Positions 23,202-32,597 of a stretch of DNA of 64,000 nucleotides are shown here, in pieces. Below the pieces are notes generated by a model. It had not been told where the DNA came from, did not search any database, and saw only the letters and a program-made list of their open reading frames with translations. Location: contig CANAQK010000001.1 in the NCBI GenBank assembly GCA_947363605.1, positions 41,307 to 105,306 on the forward strand. The letters run 5' to 3'. This DNA comes from an uncultured Clostridia bacterium. Its GTDB lineage: Bacteria > Bacillota > Clostridia > Oscillospirales > Ruminococcaceae. Each line of letters opens with the position of its first letter. Positions within the stretch are counted from its first letter, which is position 1. Made by a program: the position numbers and the translations under genes.

Positions 23202-25250
23202 CTAATTACTGATTGAGATATTCCCCAGCGCCAAAATCTGCACATCATTGTCAACCTCGTTAAAGGAAAGGACAATGGCGTCCGGATGGAACTGATCAAC
23301 CAACTTTTTGAAATAGATCCGAACAATCGGCGAAGTCAGGATAATCGGCACCTGGACCAAATCCTTCACCTTGTCGATCTCGTGGTTGGTTGCGGCAATA
23401 ATATTCTGGATCGTCTGAGGCTCCAGCGCCAAATAAGAACCGCCGTCCATTTTTTTGACGGAGCTCATAATCGCATTTTCGATCCGCGCGTCCAGGCTGA
23501 TAACCTTGAGCTGGTCTGCCTCGGCAAACCGCCGTGTAATCGTCCGTTTCAGTGACTGGCGGACGTATTCGGTCAGCATATCGCTGTCCTTGGTGGTCGC
23601 ACCGTAGTCGGACAGGGTTTCCACAATCGTTTCGAGATCCCGCACGGGGATGCTCTCCCGCAGCAGGTTGGCCAGTACTTTTTGCAAGTCGCCCACACTG
23701 ACAATCGACGGGATCGTATCATTGACAATCGTTTCGTTGGTTTTACGCAGGTTGTTGAGCATATTGTTGACTTCCTGCCGGGTCAGAAGCTCATAAGCGT
23801 GCTTCCGGATGACCTCGGAGAAGTGGGTGATAATAACGGAGGTTGGGTCGATCAGGGTATACCCGGCCAGCTCCGCCTTGATCTTTTTATCTTCACTGAT
23901 CCATTTTGCCGGCATTCCGAACGCTGCCTCAATGGTATCAATCCCATCCACAATTTCAGAGGGGTTCTCGGGCGCCAAGGCCAGATAATGATCTGTCAGG
24001 ACATCGCCCTGCGCTACATATTCACCCTTCAGCTTGATAGCGTACTGGTTGGGGTTCAGCTCACCGCCGTCCTTCAGCCGGACTGAGGGGATGACGATGC
24101 CCATTTCCAGCGCAAACTGTTTCCGGAACATGATGACCCGGTCAACAAAGCTGCCGCCGTTATCCTCATCCACCAGCGGGATCAAGCTGTAGCCCAGCTC
24201 CATCTCGATCTGATCCACTGCCAGAAGGCCGTAAACATTGTCAATATCCTTGTAGAAGTCCGCCTCGCTGGTAACCTCCTCGGTTGAAAGCAGCCCGGCA
24301 TCGGGTTCCACAACCGGACGCTGACGCCGCAGCAGGATCAGCCCGAAGGTAATCAGGACGGTGGAAATCACCAGCACCTGTACGACCGGGAAACCGATAA
24401 AGCAGAGAAAGATCATCGCAATACCCGACATGATCAGCACCAGCGGCTGCGAGAAAAGCTGCTTGCTGACATCGCTGTTCAGGTTGGACTCGGAAGCGGA
24501 ACGGGTTACGATCATACCGGTCGCCACCGAAATCAGGAGGGCCGGGATCTGGGACATCAAGCCGTCGCCGACGGTCGAGGTGGAATACACGCTCATGACC
24601 TCGCTGAACTCCATGCTGCCGGAGACCATGCCCACGACCATACCGCCCACCAGGTTAATCAGGGTAACAATAATCGAAAGGATTGCATCCCCCTTAACGA
24701 ACTTGGAAGCACCGTCCATGGAACCAAAGAAATCCGCCTCGCGCGAAACATTGGCACGACGTTCTCTGGCCTGATCCTCGGTAATCAGCCCGGAGCTGAG
24801 ATCGGCGTCAATCGCCATCTGTTTACCCGGCATTGCGTCCAGGGTGAAGCGGGCAGAAACCTCTGCAACGCGCTCCGCACCTTTGGTAATGACGATAAAC
24901 TGCACTAAAACGATAATCAGGAAGATAACCAAACCGACTACAACATTCCCCTGGATAACGAACTGGCCGAAAGTTTTAACAACCTCGCCGGCATAGCCGT
25001 CCTTCGTCAGGATTGAACGGGTAGACGAGATGTTCAGCGCCAGCCGGAACAGGGTCGTAATCAGCAAAAGGGAAGGGAAAATCGAAAATTCCAGGGATTC
25101 CTTGATATACATCGTGGTCAGCAGGATAACGAACGAAACCGCCAGGTTTAAGATGAACATCAAGTCCAAAAGCATGGGCGGAAGGGGTACGATAATTAAG
25201 AAAATGACCAGGATGACAAAGCCTGATATTAAGTTATTGAATAATTTCAC
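23202..25250 (-). CDS. flhA: flagellar type III export gate protein FlhA
   Basis: The 682-residue core of the export gate. The N-terminal third has about eight membrane segments with the conserved FHIPEP-type cytoplasmic loop (RFTLDAMPGKQMAIDADL). The C-terminal 350 residues form the cytoplasmic ring domain that docks chaperone-substrate complexes. The GTG start is one base after the flhB stop, with GAAGGA inside the end of flhB. Length and order (fliP, fliQ, fliR, flhB, flhA) are standard. Confidence 0.97.
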   Translation of the reverse strand: MKLFNNLISGFVILVIFLIIVPLPPMLLDLMFILNLAVSFVILLTTMYIKESLEFSIFPSLLLITTLFRLALNISSTRSILTKDGYAGEVVKTFGQFVIQGNVVVGLVIFLIIVLVQFIVITKGAERVAEVSARFTLDAMPGKQMAIDADLSSGLITEDQARERRANVSREADFFGSMDGASKFVKGDAILSIIVTLINLVGGMVVGMVSGSMEFSEVMSVYSTSTVGDGLMSQIPALLISVATGMIVTRSASESNLNSDVSKQLFSQPLVLIMSGIAMIFLCFIGFPVVQVLVISTVLITFGLILLRRQRPVVEPDAGLLSTEEVTSEADFYKDIDNVYGLLAVDQIEMELGYSLIPLVDEDNGGSFVDRVIMFRKQFALEMGIVIPSVRLKDGGELNPNQYAIKLKGEYVAQGDVLTDHYLALAPENPSEIVDGIDTIEAAFGMPAKWISEDKKIKAELAGYTLIDPTSVIITHFSEVIRKHAYELLTRQEVNNMLNNLRKTNETIVNDTIPSIVSVGDLQKVLANLLRESIPVRDLETIVETLSDYGATTKDSDMLTEYVRQSLKRTITRRFAEADQLKVISLDARIENAIMSSVKKMDGGSYLALEPQTIQNIIAATNHEIDKVKDLVQVPIILTSPIVRIYFKKLVDQFHPDAIVLSFNEVDNDVQILALGNISISN

Positions 25251-25251
25251 G

Positions 25252-26313
25252 CTATTTCAAATCCTTCTGCTTCAGACTGTAAACGAATGCCAATACTTCT
25301 GCTACCGCCTGGTAGTAGTTTTCAGGGATTTCCCTGTCTATATCAACCGCTTCATAAAGGCCGCGGGCCAGCGGACGGTTTTCCATAATTGTAACGCCGT
25401 GTTCCTCGCCTACTGCGACAATTTTCAGGGCAAGGCTGTCAACCCCTTTGGCGACAACCACCGGCGCGTTATTTTTTTCAGGAATATAGCGAACCGCTAC
25501 AGCATAATGGGTCGGGTTCCGGATGATAACGTCCGCTTCCGGGACATTCTGCATCATACGCCGGCGCGCCTGCGCCTGCTGGCGTTCCCGGATCTTCCCT
25601 TTCACCTGCGGGTCACCTTCGGACTGTTTGTATTCCTCTTTAAGCTCCTGTTTGCTCATCCGGAGGTTTTTCTCATAGTCCCACCATTGATAAATATAAT
25701 CCGCTGCTGCGACAGCCGCAGCGGCGATGGCAACGGTACTGACGATATCCAGGATCATGGATCCGGTCTGCGCTGCTGCCTGCCCCAAATTCATATCCAT
25801 CAGCCGGGGCAGCTGAGGGATGTATTCCACAAAGACGGTGTAAACAATATAACCCAGGATCAAAATCTTGGACACCGCCTTGAGCATTTCCACCATGCCC
25901 CGCAGTGAGATAATCTTTTTCAGCCCGGAAAGCGGGTTCAGCCGGTTCGCTTTAAACGCCAGCGATTTCATGCTGAACAGCAGTTTCGTCTGTGCCAGCG
26001 TCAGAATCACCGCCACCAGCCCGCTGATCAGCAGCAGCGGCAGGGCCGCCTTGACAAAGATAATAAAGCCGTCTATAAAAAGCTGCCGGTATTCCTGGAT
26101 GGAGATTTCCTCAAACTCCCCGGCAAGCAAAAAGAATTGGGCCACGCTGGTTTCCAGCGTTTGGAGTGTAAACGGCCCCAGCAGCTTCAAGCCATAAAAG
26201 CTGGCTAAAAGCCCGGCCACCATCACCACCTCGTGGCTTTGGAAGACATTGCCCTTCTTCCGTTCGTCCTGCTTTCGCTTTGGGGTGGCTTTCTCGGTTT
26301 TTTCGCCTGCCAT
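25252..26313 (-). CDS. flhB: flagellar export switch protein FlhB
   Basis: The 353-residue export-gate subunit switches substrate class from hook to filament proteins. It has four membrane segments in residues 30-210 and a cytoplasmic domain with the autocleavage motif NPTH (ADVIIRNPTHYAVAVRY). The free-standing homologue at 9967-10263 covers the part after that motif. A GGGGG-type ribosome binding site precedes the ATG. Confidence 0.97.
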   Translation of the reverse strand: MAGEKTEKATPKRKQDERKKGNVFQSHEVVMVAGLLASFYGLKLLGPFTLQTLETSVAQFFLLAGEFEEISIQEYRQLFIDGFIIFVKAALPLLLISGLVAVILTLAQTKLLFSMKSLAFKANRLNPLSGLKKIISLRGMVEMLKAVSKILILGYIVYTVFVEYIPQLPRLMDMNLGQAAAQTGSMILDIVSTVAIAAAAVAAADYIYQWWDYEKNLRMSKQELKEEYKQSEGDPQVKGKIRERQQAQARRRMMQNVPEADVIIRNPTHYAVAVRYIPEKNNAPVVVAKGVDSLALKIVAVGEEHGVTIMENRPLARGLYEAVDIDREIPENYYQAVAEVLAFVYSLKQKDLK

Positions 26314-26418
26314 GCCGATTCACCCCCTTAAAGCAGCGCCCGCCTGTTCCAGGCTCCTGCGCCGATTGTACGGCGCCAATCCTGTTTCTTGATAAAAATC
26401 GTTTTATAAAGAATCCGT

Positions 26419-27195
26419 CTAAGGCGCTAAAACCAGCAGCGCTTTTTCCATCTCCTCGAACAGGATGATCAGGTAATTATCCACAAAGTTGGCCAGCGGC
26501 ACTGAAAACAGCAGCATCAGCAGCATCCCCATCAGGATTTTGAATTGAATACTGATAACAAAAACGTGGATCTGCGGGACCAGCTTCATCAAAACGCCCA
26601 TGGAAAGCTCCGCTACAAACATCGCCGCCAAAAAAGGCAGGGCCAGCCTCAGCGCCAACGAAAACACCGAAGTGAACAGCGTAAAGAAGAAGCTTGGGAT
26701 TTCCGCACTCAGTACAGCCCCTCCGACCGGGACAACCTGGTAAGAGGACTCGAAAATTTTAATCAGAACCAGATGGCTGTTGGTGGTAAAAAAATATAAC
26801 ATAAAAAGCAGGTTCAGCAGATTGGAGGAAACCGACATCTGAATACTGGAGCCTGGATCAAAAACCTTTGCCATGGCAAGGCCGAACTCGGTATCCAGCA
26901 GATCCCCTGCGAAAAACAGCATATAATAAAACAACGTAAATACGGAAGAGCAGACTAAGCCGACAAATACCTCGACCAGCAGCGCCCAGATCAGGGAAGG
27001 GGCCGTTTCCAGCTCTGCCACACCCTCCACGCTCACGCCTGGCGCCAGGATCAGGGTCAGCCCCAGAATCAGCGCCATCCGCACCCGTACCGGGACATTC
27101 CGGCGGGAAATCACCGGGTTCAGCGCAACCAGCCCGCACATCCGCGCAAACACAAGGATATAAACCGTCAGGTCTGTAAATTCTATGCTCCACAT
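26419..27195 (-). CDS. fliR: flagellar export gate protein FliR
   Basis: A 258-residue, strongly hydrophobic protein with about six membrane segments (VYILVFARMCGLVALNPV at the start, GLVCSSVFTLFYYMLFFAG in the middle). It has the family's F....S...LP segment. It lies between fliQ (7-base gap) and flhB, as usual for the export gate. Confidence 0.93.
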   Translation of the reverse strand: MWSIEFTDLTVYILVFARMCGLVALNPVISRRNVPVRVRMALILGLTLILAPGVSVEGVAELETAPSLIWALLVEVFVGLVCSSVFTLFYYMLFFAGDLLDTEFGLAMAKVFDPGSSIQMSVSSNLLNLLFMLYFFTTNSHLVLIKIFESSYQVVPVGGAVLSAEIPSFFFTLFTSVFSLALRLALPFLAAMFVAELSMGVLMKLVPQIHVFVISIQFKILMGMLLMLLFSVPLANFVDNYLIILFEEMEKALLVLAP

Positions 27196-27202
27196 GATCG
27201 GC

Positions 27203-27466
27203 TTACACCTGTGTCATGAGCGAAAAAAGCGAATGGAACAAATCTTCCATCTGGGTGAGCATCCAGCTTCCCAGCAGCAGCAGAAGAAGCACAATCGCAA
27301 TAATCTTGGGAACGAATGTCAACGTCTGCTCATGGATTTGAGTAGCCGCCTGGAATACCGCAACGACCAGACCAATCAGGATACTGACCAGCAAAAGCGG
27401 GGCCGAAATCTTGAGCATCAGCAGGATCGACTCCCGAAAAACCGTTAAAACTTCTCCCTGTGACAT
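27203..27466 (-). CDS. fliQ: flagellar export gate protein FliQ
   Basis: An 87-residue protein with two membrane hairpins (ILLMLKISAPLLLVSILIGL, then IIAIVLLLLLLGSWM) and the conserved A.TQI.EQTL.FVPKI segment between them. Position and size are typical. A strong GGAGG lies upstream. Confidence 0.95.
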   Translation of the reverse strand: MSQGEVLTVFRESILLMLKISAPLLLVSILIGLVVAVFQAATQIHEQTLTFVPKIIAIVLLLLLLGSWMLTQMEDLFHSLFSLMTQV

Positions 27467-27513
27467 TCCGGCACCCTCCTTCCCGGCAGCATTCCTTCAC
27501 GCGTCCCGCCGTG

Positions 27514-28326
27514 CTACTTGAACCCGGCGATTAACGCTTCAATCAACAAATTCCATCCATCTACCACAACAAACACCATAATTTTAAATGGCAGAGAAAT
27601 AGTAGAAGGCGGCAGCATGACCATACCCATAGACATCAGGGTACTGGATACTACCATATCAATAATCAAAAATGGGATATAGATCAAAAAGCCTACCCAG
27701 AACGCCGTTTTCAATTCGCTGGTAATAAACGCCGGGATAATAACCTCCATCCCGATTTCCATCAGCATTTCCTGCGGCTGCCCGTTTGCGGTATCAACCG
27801 GCTGCTCGGTATTGCTGATACTCAAAAAAAGGTTCAGGTCGCTGGTATAAATCTCCCGGATCATGAATTCCTTGAGCGGGACAGAAGCATTTTCCAGCGC
27901 CGTTTCAATGGGGATCGTCCCCTCGTTATAGGGCTGAAGGGCTTCCTCGTTTATGCGGGTCAGCACCGGCATCATAACAAAAAGCGTTAAAAAAAGCGCA
28001 AGCCCGGTCAATACCTGATTCGGCGGGGACTGCTGCGTCCCCATCGCGTTCCGAAGGAAAGACAGAACAATGATGATCCGCGTGAAGCTGGTCATCATAA
28101 TCAGGATGGATGGCGCAAGCGCCAGCAAGGTGCTCAGAAACAATAAATCCAGTGCGCCAAATGCATTGGCACCCTCCCCGGAATTCAAATCAATTGAAAT
28201 CTCCGGAGCGGCATAGGCCGGAACAGCAAAACAGACAAAAAGAAGGCAGACCGTAACAGCAAACGAAATCAAAAAGCGGATTGTCTGCTTTTTCAGAACC
28301 CGCTTTTTCTGTTTCACCTCATTCAT
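27514..28326 (-). CDS. fliP: flagellar export gate protein FliP
   Basis: A 270-residue protein with an N-terminal signal-like hydrophobic segment, then the conserved SILIMMTSFTRIIIVLSFLR and GTQQSPPNQVLTGLALFLT, and C-terminal membrane segments with SSTLMSMGMVMLPP. The ATG at 28326 with AGGAGG is chosen; the in-frame extension upstream overlaps fliO and lacks a ribosome binding site. It overlaps the fliO end by 8 bases. Confidence 0.96.
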   Translation of the reverse strand: MNEVKQKKRVLKKQTIRFLISFAVTVCLLFVCFAVPAYAAPEISIDLNSGEGANAFGALDLLFLSTLLALAPSILIMMTSFTRIIIVLSFLRNAMGTQQSPPNQVLTGLALFLTLFVMMPVLTRINEEALQPYNEGTIPIETALENASVPLKEFMIREIYTSDLNLFLSISNTEQPVDTANGQPQEMLMEIGMEVIIPAFITSELKTAFWVGFLIYIPFLIIDMVVSSTLMSMGMVMLPPSTISLPFKIMVFVVVDGWNLLIEALIAGFK

Positions 28327-28702
28327 TCGGCGCCTCCTGTGAATCCTGCGTTTTTTTCTTTCTGCCCGGCTTGAATTTTTCGCCCAGCGTCTGCTGGAAA
28401 ATATCCGAAAAAGAAGCAGGGCTCCCTTTTTCGGGGAAATGGATCCGCTCCGGATCCAGATCGCAGATTTTTTCAATATGCTGCCCGCTGACGCCAATCA
28501 GCATCAACCGGCCGCCCACTTCCACGATACACAGGCTTTTATCCTGCCCGAGCATATACCGGTCGATCAACCGGATATTTTTCCCTAAGCCGCCTCCCTG
28601 TATCATCTGGCGTTTCCCCAGCCATTTCGTTGCGGCATACGCCAGATACAGGATCAGGACAAAAGCGATCAGCATTCCCAAAGCCGATAAAACCTCCGGC
28701 AA
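28319..28702 (-). CDS. fliO: flagellar biosynthesis protein FliO (FliZ-like)
   Basis: A 127-residue protein with one N-terminal membrane segment (LGMLIAFVLILYLAYAATKW), then a small cytoplasmic domain (IRLIDRYMLGQDKSLCIVEV, GRLMLIGV) and a basic tail. This is the pattern of FliO, the assembly factor for the FliP-FliQ-FliR complex. The start is a TTG with GGAGG eight bases upstream; no ATG fits. The gene sits directly before fliP. Confidence 0.85.
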   Translation of the reverse strand: MPEVLSALGMLIAFVLILYLAYAATKWLGKRQMIQGGGLGKNIRLIDRYMLGQDKSLCIVEVGGRLMLIGVSGQHIEKICDLDPERIHFPEKGSPASFSDIFQQTLGEKFKPGRKKKTQDSQEAPNE

Positions 28703-28803
28703 CCGTTACACCTCCAAAACAGGCCGGCTGGGAGCGGTTTGATCCCCCAAGGCCTTTGTTTTTATGCCCGTCCACCGGAAACTTTCCTGCCTGCACGGCA
28801 AAA

Positions 28804-29166
28804 TCAGCCCAGGATTTTGGTCACCGTCTGCAAAATACGGTCCGGCTTAAACGGCTTGACGATGAAGTCCAGCGCGCCCAGCTGAATCGCCTCCACAACC
28901 ATCGCTTCCTGGCCCATTGCGGAACACATAACAACCTTTGCACCGGCATCTCCGGCTTTAATTTTTTGCAGCGCCTCAATACCGGTCAGGTTCGGCATGG
29001 TAATATCCATAATGACCAGATCCGGCTTTTCCGCCGCATATTTATCTACGGCTACTGCGCCGTCTTCCGCCTCGATCAATTCACTGTAGCCAGCTTTTGT
29101 CAGGCAGTTTTTGATCGTCATACGCATAAACGCCGCGTCGTCTACAATCATAATTTTCTTACCCAT
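28804..29166 (-). CDS. cheY: chemotaxis response regulator CheY
   Basis: A 120-residue single receiver domain: acidic pocket in IMIVDDAAFMRM, phospho-acceptor Asp in LVIMDITMPNLTG, conserved Thr/Ser in MCSAMG and Lys in FIVKPF. CheY-P binds FliM and FliY/CheC to bias motor rotation. Its place between fliY and fliO is standard. Confidence 0.97.
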   Translation of the reverse strand: MGKKIMIVDDAAFMRMTIKNCLTKAGYSELIEAEDGAVAVDKYAAEKPDLVIMDITMPNLTGIEALQKIKAGDAGAKVVMCSAMGQEAMVVEAIQLGALDFIVKPFKPDRILQTVTKILG

Positions 29167-29257
29167 GGGATAATTCTCCTTTTCTGTCGCTCAAATTTTG
29201 TTTTTAATTTATTACTGCTGCCGGCCCTTTTCGTAAACTTTAGGCCGAAAGCTGGGT

Positions 29258-30586
29258 TTACTGCCCGTTCCCCAGGGATTCCATCAAGTCCTTTGTCCCC
29301 AAGATCTCGGTAACACGGACGCCGAAATTATCTCCAATGACCACAACGTCACCCTTGGCAATGAGCTGGCCATTCACCACGATATCTACCGGCGCGCCAG
29401 CCTGCTTATCTAATTCTATCACAGTTCCCTGCCCAAAATCTACAATTTCCTTGATTTTGCGCTTAGTTTTTCCAATTTCTACGCTGACAGACAGTGGGAC
29501 GTTCATCAAAAGGTCCATACTGGAGCTGGAAATCGGCCCAACAGCGCCTGCGGCAGAAAAAGTCGGGAACTGCGCCGTCTGCACATTCATCGGCTGCCGG
29601 ATCATCCCCATATCGGTCATCATGCCGTTCGGCTGTTGTTCCATAGACGGGACAGGCTGCGGCGGATAGGGATAGCCCGGATAAGGCGGATAAGGATAGC
29701 CCGGATAAGCAGGCATCCCGTTTGGCATCATCATCGGCTGCTGCGGCTGCTGCATATAGGCTGCGGCCATTTCAGGAGGCATAGCAGCAGGCTGCTGCGG
29801 CTGAACCGGCGGCATTGCCGGGGGAACAGGAGGTGCAGCGGGCGGCGCAGCCGGAGCTGCCGGAGCCGGCGCAGAGGGAGCCGGAGCTGGAGCTGCCGGA
29901 GCCTGTGCAGGCGCAGCAGCGCTGGGCTGTACGATCGGTTCAATTTTTTCAATATTGGCAGCCTGGTCGCCCAGAACCTGTTTGATAATCATGGCCGCCA
30001 ATTCACAGGACATAATGCTGGCAAAGCTGGTTTCCATAACGTCGGCAATGCTCATACCGAAGGAAATTGCCACTACCTTGCGGTCAATCGGCGCTTCTAC
30101 ATACTCCTCCAAACGGGGAGAGGTAACCACGTAAGCGTCCGGCGTAGAGATGTCAACGACATCCCCCAATACATCGGACAAAGCCGTGGCCGAGGCACCC
30201 ATCATCTGGTTCATAACCTCGCACGCGGCGCTCATACTGAGTTCGTCAAACTCAAAATCGGGGCGGGGCGGATCGTCCGTTCCCATCAGCAGGTTCAAAA
30301 TAACCTGCATATCATTCTGGCGGAACAGCATCACATTGCTGCCGGAAATCCCTTTTACATACTGAATCTTTACCAGAATCGCCGGTTCCAGCTCCGCATA
30401 ATCCAATTCCTGGAGCATCTCCAGCGACACGGTCGGCGGAGTAATGACAACCTGCCGGTCCAGAAGGGCAGACATCGCCGTTGCAGCCGATCCCATACTG
30501 ATGTTGAGGATCTCGCCTATGGTATCGATATCATCTTTTGAAAGCACTGGCCCTTGGCCTCCCGCTTTTTGTTCCAAATCTTCCAC
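29258..30586 (-). CDS. fliY: flagellar switch protein FliY (CheC-like phosphatase plus FliN domain)
   Basis: Forms the C-ring and dephosphorylates CheY-P at the motor. The 442-residue protein has two CheC-type phosphatase motifs (IGEILNISMGSAATA and CEVMNQMMGASATA) and, at the C-terminus, a FliN domain (VNVPLSVSVEIGKTKRKIKE-like, then VIGDNFGVRVTEI). About 100 Pro/Ala/Gln/Met-rich residues, including YPGYPYPP repeats, separate them. It is longer than the Bacillus FliY (about 380). The GTG at 30586 with GAGAGGG is preferred; a GTG at 30607 overlaps the fliM stop but has no ribosome binding site. Confidence 0.95.
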   Translation of the reverse strand: MEDLEQKAGGQGPVLSKDDIDTIGEILNISMGSAATAMSALLDRQVVITPPTVSLEMLQELDYAELEPAILVKIQYVKGISGSNVMLFRQNDMQVILNLLMGTDDPPRPDFEFDELSMSAACEVMNQMMGASATALSDVLGDVVDISTPDAYVVTSPRLEEYVEAPIDRKVVAISFGMSIADVMETSFASIMSCELAAMIIKQVLGDQAANIEKIEPIVQPSAAAPAQAPAAPAPAPSAPAPAAPAAPPAAPPVPPAMPPVQPQQPAAMPPEMAAAYMQQPQQPMMMPNGMPAYPGYPYPPYPGYPYPPQPVPSMEQQPNGMMTDMGMIRQPMNVQTAQFPTFSAAGAVGPISSSSMDLLMNVPLSVSVEIGKTKRKIKEIVDFGQGTVIELDKQAGAPVDIVVNGQLIAKGDVVVIGDNFGVRVTEILGTKDLMESLGNGQ

Positions 30587-30606
30587 TAATCGTTCCCTCT
30601 CTTTCA

Positions 30607-31602
30607 CTACTCAACCGGTTTATTCAGCTTGATTGATTTTTTCATTCCGGTTTCGCCAAGTTTCGCGGTGTACCAGAGTTCGTTGTCCACCATAACGGTA
30701 ATATCGCTCTTAATATCTTTATTCAGCATAACCACATCTGAAACCTGAAGCTGGAGGATATCCTTCAAGCTCATCTGACAGCTATCCAGCACAGCTTTGA
30801 TTTCCAGGCTGGATTCGGTCAGCTCATCCAGAATCCATTGCTTCTTGAGCCGTTCCAGCTGGGGATCCTGCTTCTTCGCGCTGCGGGCATACCGCATACT
30901 GAAGTTGTCAATCACTTCTTCCAGGTTTTCGGCCGGGATACAGATACTGATATTCCCCGTCATAGAACCCAGTTTGATGTTCATCATGACAATGATAACC
31001 GTATCCTCTGGAGAAAGAACCTGAAGCAGCCGAGGGTTGGTTTCAATCGACCGGAGAGGCATTTTCACATCCAGATAATTTCCCCATGCGTCCTGCATCA
31101 GGTTGGTCGCCTTGCTGAGCACCTTTTCCAAAATCGCGATTTCAACATCCGTATAGTCGCGGTCCGGGGTAAACGGTTTCGTACTGCCGCCGCCCAGCAG
31201 CCGCTCTACCATCAGATAACCGATCGAAGTGGAAATATCCATGATAAAAAATGCTTCACTATATTTCTTTTCTTCCGGCAAAAAGTCAATCATTCCCAAC
31301 AGGGCGTTATCCGGGAGGGCATTATTATACTCGTAATAGCTTTCCTCCTCAATTTGAAGCATTTCGATCTCACAGAAATCCCGCAGCAGGCCGGACAGGT
31401 AAGAAGAAAGCATCCGGGAAAAGTTTTCGTGAAGTCCGTCCAGTGCTTTCAGCTGTTCTTTCGTAAACTTCTTGGGGGATTTAAAGTCGTATTCTTTCGC
31501 CTTATCCGGCTCCTCCTCACGGGCTGGTTCCACCACTTCTCCACCCGTATTCATCCGGTTGAGCAAGGCGTCTATTTGTGCTTGTGAAAGCTGTTCAGGC
31601 AT
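30607..31602 (-). CDS. fliM: flagellar switch protein FliM
   Basis: A C-ring protein that binds CheY-P and FliG. The 331-residue protein begins with the CheY-P-binding peptide LSQAQIDALLNRM. The middle domain follows (CheC-like fold, MIDFLPEEKKYSEAFFIMD, DRDYTDVEIAILEKVL) and then the C-terminal FliN-like domain (QVSDVVMLNKDIKSDI). A good AGGAG lies upstream. It follows motB directly, whereas many clostridia have fliL in between. Confidence 0.97.
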   Translation of the reverse strand: MPEQLSQAQIDALLNRMNTGGEVVEPAREEEPDKAKEYDFKSPKKFTKEQLKALDGLHENFSRMLSSYLSGLLRDFCEIEMLQIEEESYYEYNNALPDNALLGMIDFLPEEKKYSEAFFIMDISTSIGYLMVERLLGGGSTKPFTPDRDYTDVEIAILEKVLSKATNLMQDAWGNYLDVKMPLRSIETNPRLLQVLSPEDTVIIVMMNIKLGSMTGNISICIPAENLEEVIDNFSMRYARSAKKQDPQLERLKKQWILDELTESSLEIKAVLDSCQMSLKDILQLQVSDVVMLNKDIKSDITVMVDNELWYTAKLGETGMKKSIKLNKPVE

Positions 31603-31619
31603 TTCTAGATTCTCTCTCC

Positions 31620-32528
31620 TTACTCGTTTGGATTATTTTCAGGCTGCACATCCTGTTCTGCCCCATCCGCAGTTCCGTCTGCGGATGGGGGAGGAGCGTC
31701 CTCCCCGCCGGTTAGGTTGCCGTCCGGGGTCAGTAAATCTTCTGCGCCGCCCGGTTTGGGGTAAATATTCTCATCATAGGTCCCCTGGAAGAGCTTCTCA
31801 ATATCCGCTGCGCCGCCGGTGAAATACGCATCCTTGCCAACAATAATCATATCGACGCGGCGGTTTTTCTCACGGCCCTCCGCGGTATTGTTGTCCGCAA
31901 TGGGGAACGCGTTGCCCTGCCCGATCGCGTTGAGGATCTTGGGATCTATCCCGCATTCGTCGTCAAAATAAATGGCCACGTTTGCCGCACGCTCACTGGA
32001 AAGCATCAGCGCATTGACCGGGTAGTTCGGGTCGTTGACCTCGGCGCTGTGCCCGTATATGTTGATCATGGAAATCTTGTCGCTGATCTGGCTGAAGCAT
32101 TCTCCCATAAAATCCAGCATTGGGATGCTGTCCTTTTTCAGCTGGTAACTGTCCGACGCAAAGAAAACGCTCCGGTTAAAGCGGATAAACACCATATCAT
32201 CCGACTGGTTGACCTCTACACGGTCCTGCATATTGTTGGCCTCTATATAAGCGGAAAGGTACTCGTACAAGCCCTCCAGGCTCTCCACCTGCACATCCTC
32301 CAGATCGACTGGTTCCTGCGATTCATTGCTGTCGGACGGGCTATCCACCGAGCTTTCGGTTCCGGGCGGCCCTTTCAGCCCTTCGACCAGCTGGTCGAAG
32401 GCCTCCTGCTGCAGGGTAGACATACTGAACAGCATAATGAAAAAGGTCAGCAGCAGGGTAACCAAGTCCGCGTATGTATTCAGCCATTCGCCGCTTCCAC
32501 CGCCCTCATCGCGTTGTTTTTTTGCCAT
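31620..32528 (-). CDS. motB: flagellar stator protein MotB
   Basis: The 302-residue peptidoglycan-anchored stator subunit. The N-terminal membrane segment carries the ion-binding Asp (YADLVTLLLTFFIMLFSMS). After a linker rich in Ser/Asp/Glu comes an OmpA-like peptidoglycan-binding domain (INIYGHSAEVND, LSSERAANVAIYF, RRVDMII). An extra 45 residues at the C-terminus are Gly/Pro/Asp-rich. It is translated after motA, with a 69-base gap. Confidence 0.96.
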   Translation of the reverse strand: MAKKQRDEGGGSGEWLNTYADLVTLLLTFFIMLFSMSTLQQEAFDQLVEGLKGPPGTESSVDSPSDSNESQEPVDLEDVQVESLEGLYEYLSAYIEANNMQDRVEVNQSDDMVFIRFNRSVFFASDSYQLKKDSIPMLDFMGECFSQISDKISMINIYGHSAEVNDPNYPVNALMLSSERAANVAIYFDDECGIDPKILNAIGQGNAFPIADNNTAEGREKNRRVDMIIVGKDAYFTGGAADIEKLFQGTYDENIYPKPGGAEDLLTPDGNLTGGEDAPPPSADGTADGAEQDVQPENNPNE

Positions 32529-32597
32529 TATTTCACCTACTTCTCCTCGCTTGGCCCCGTCAGACGGATGCCAGACGACGTTGTACCCGCTGCGAAA

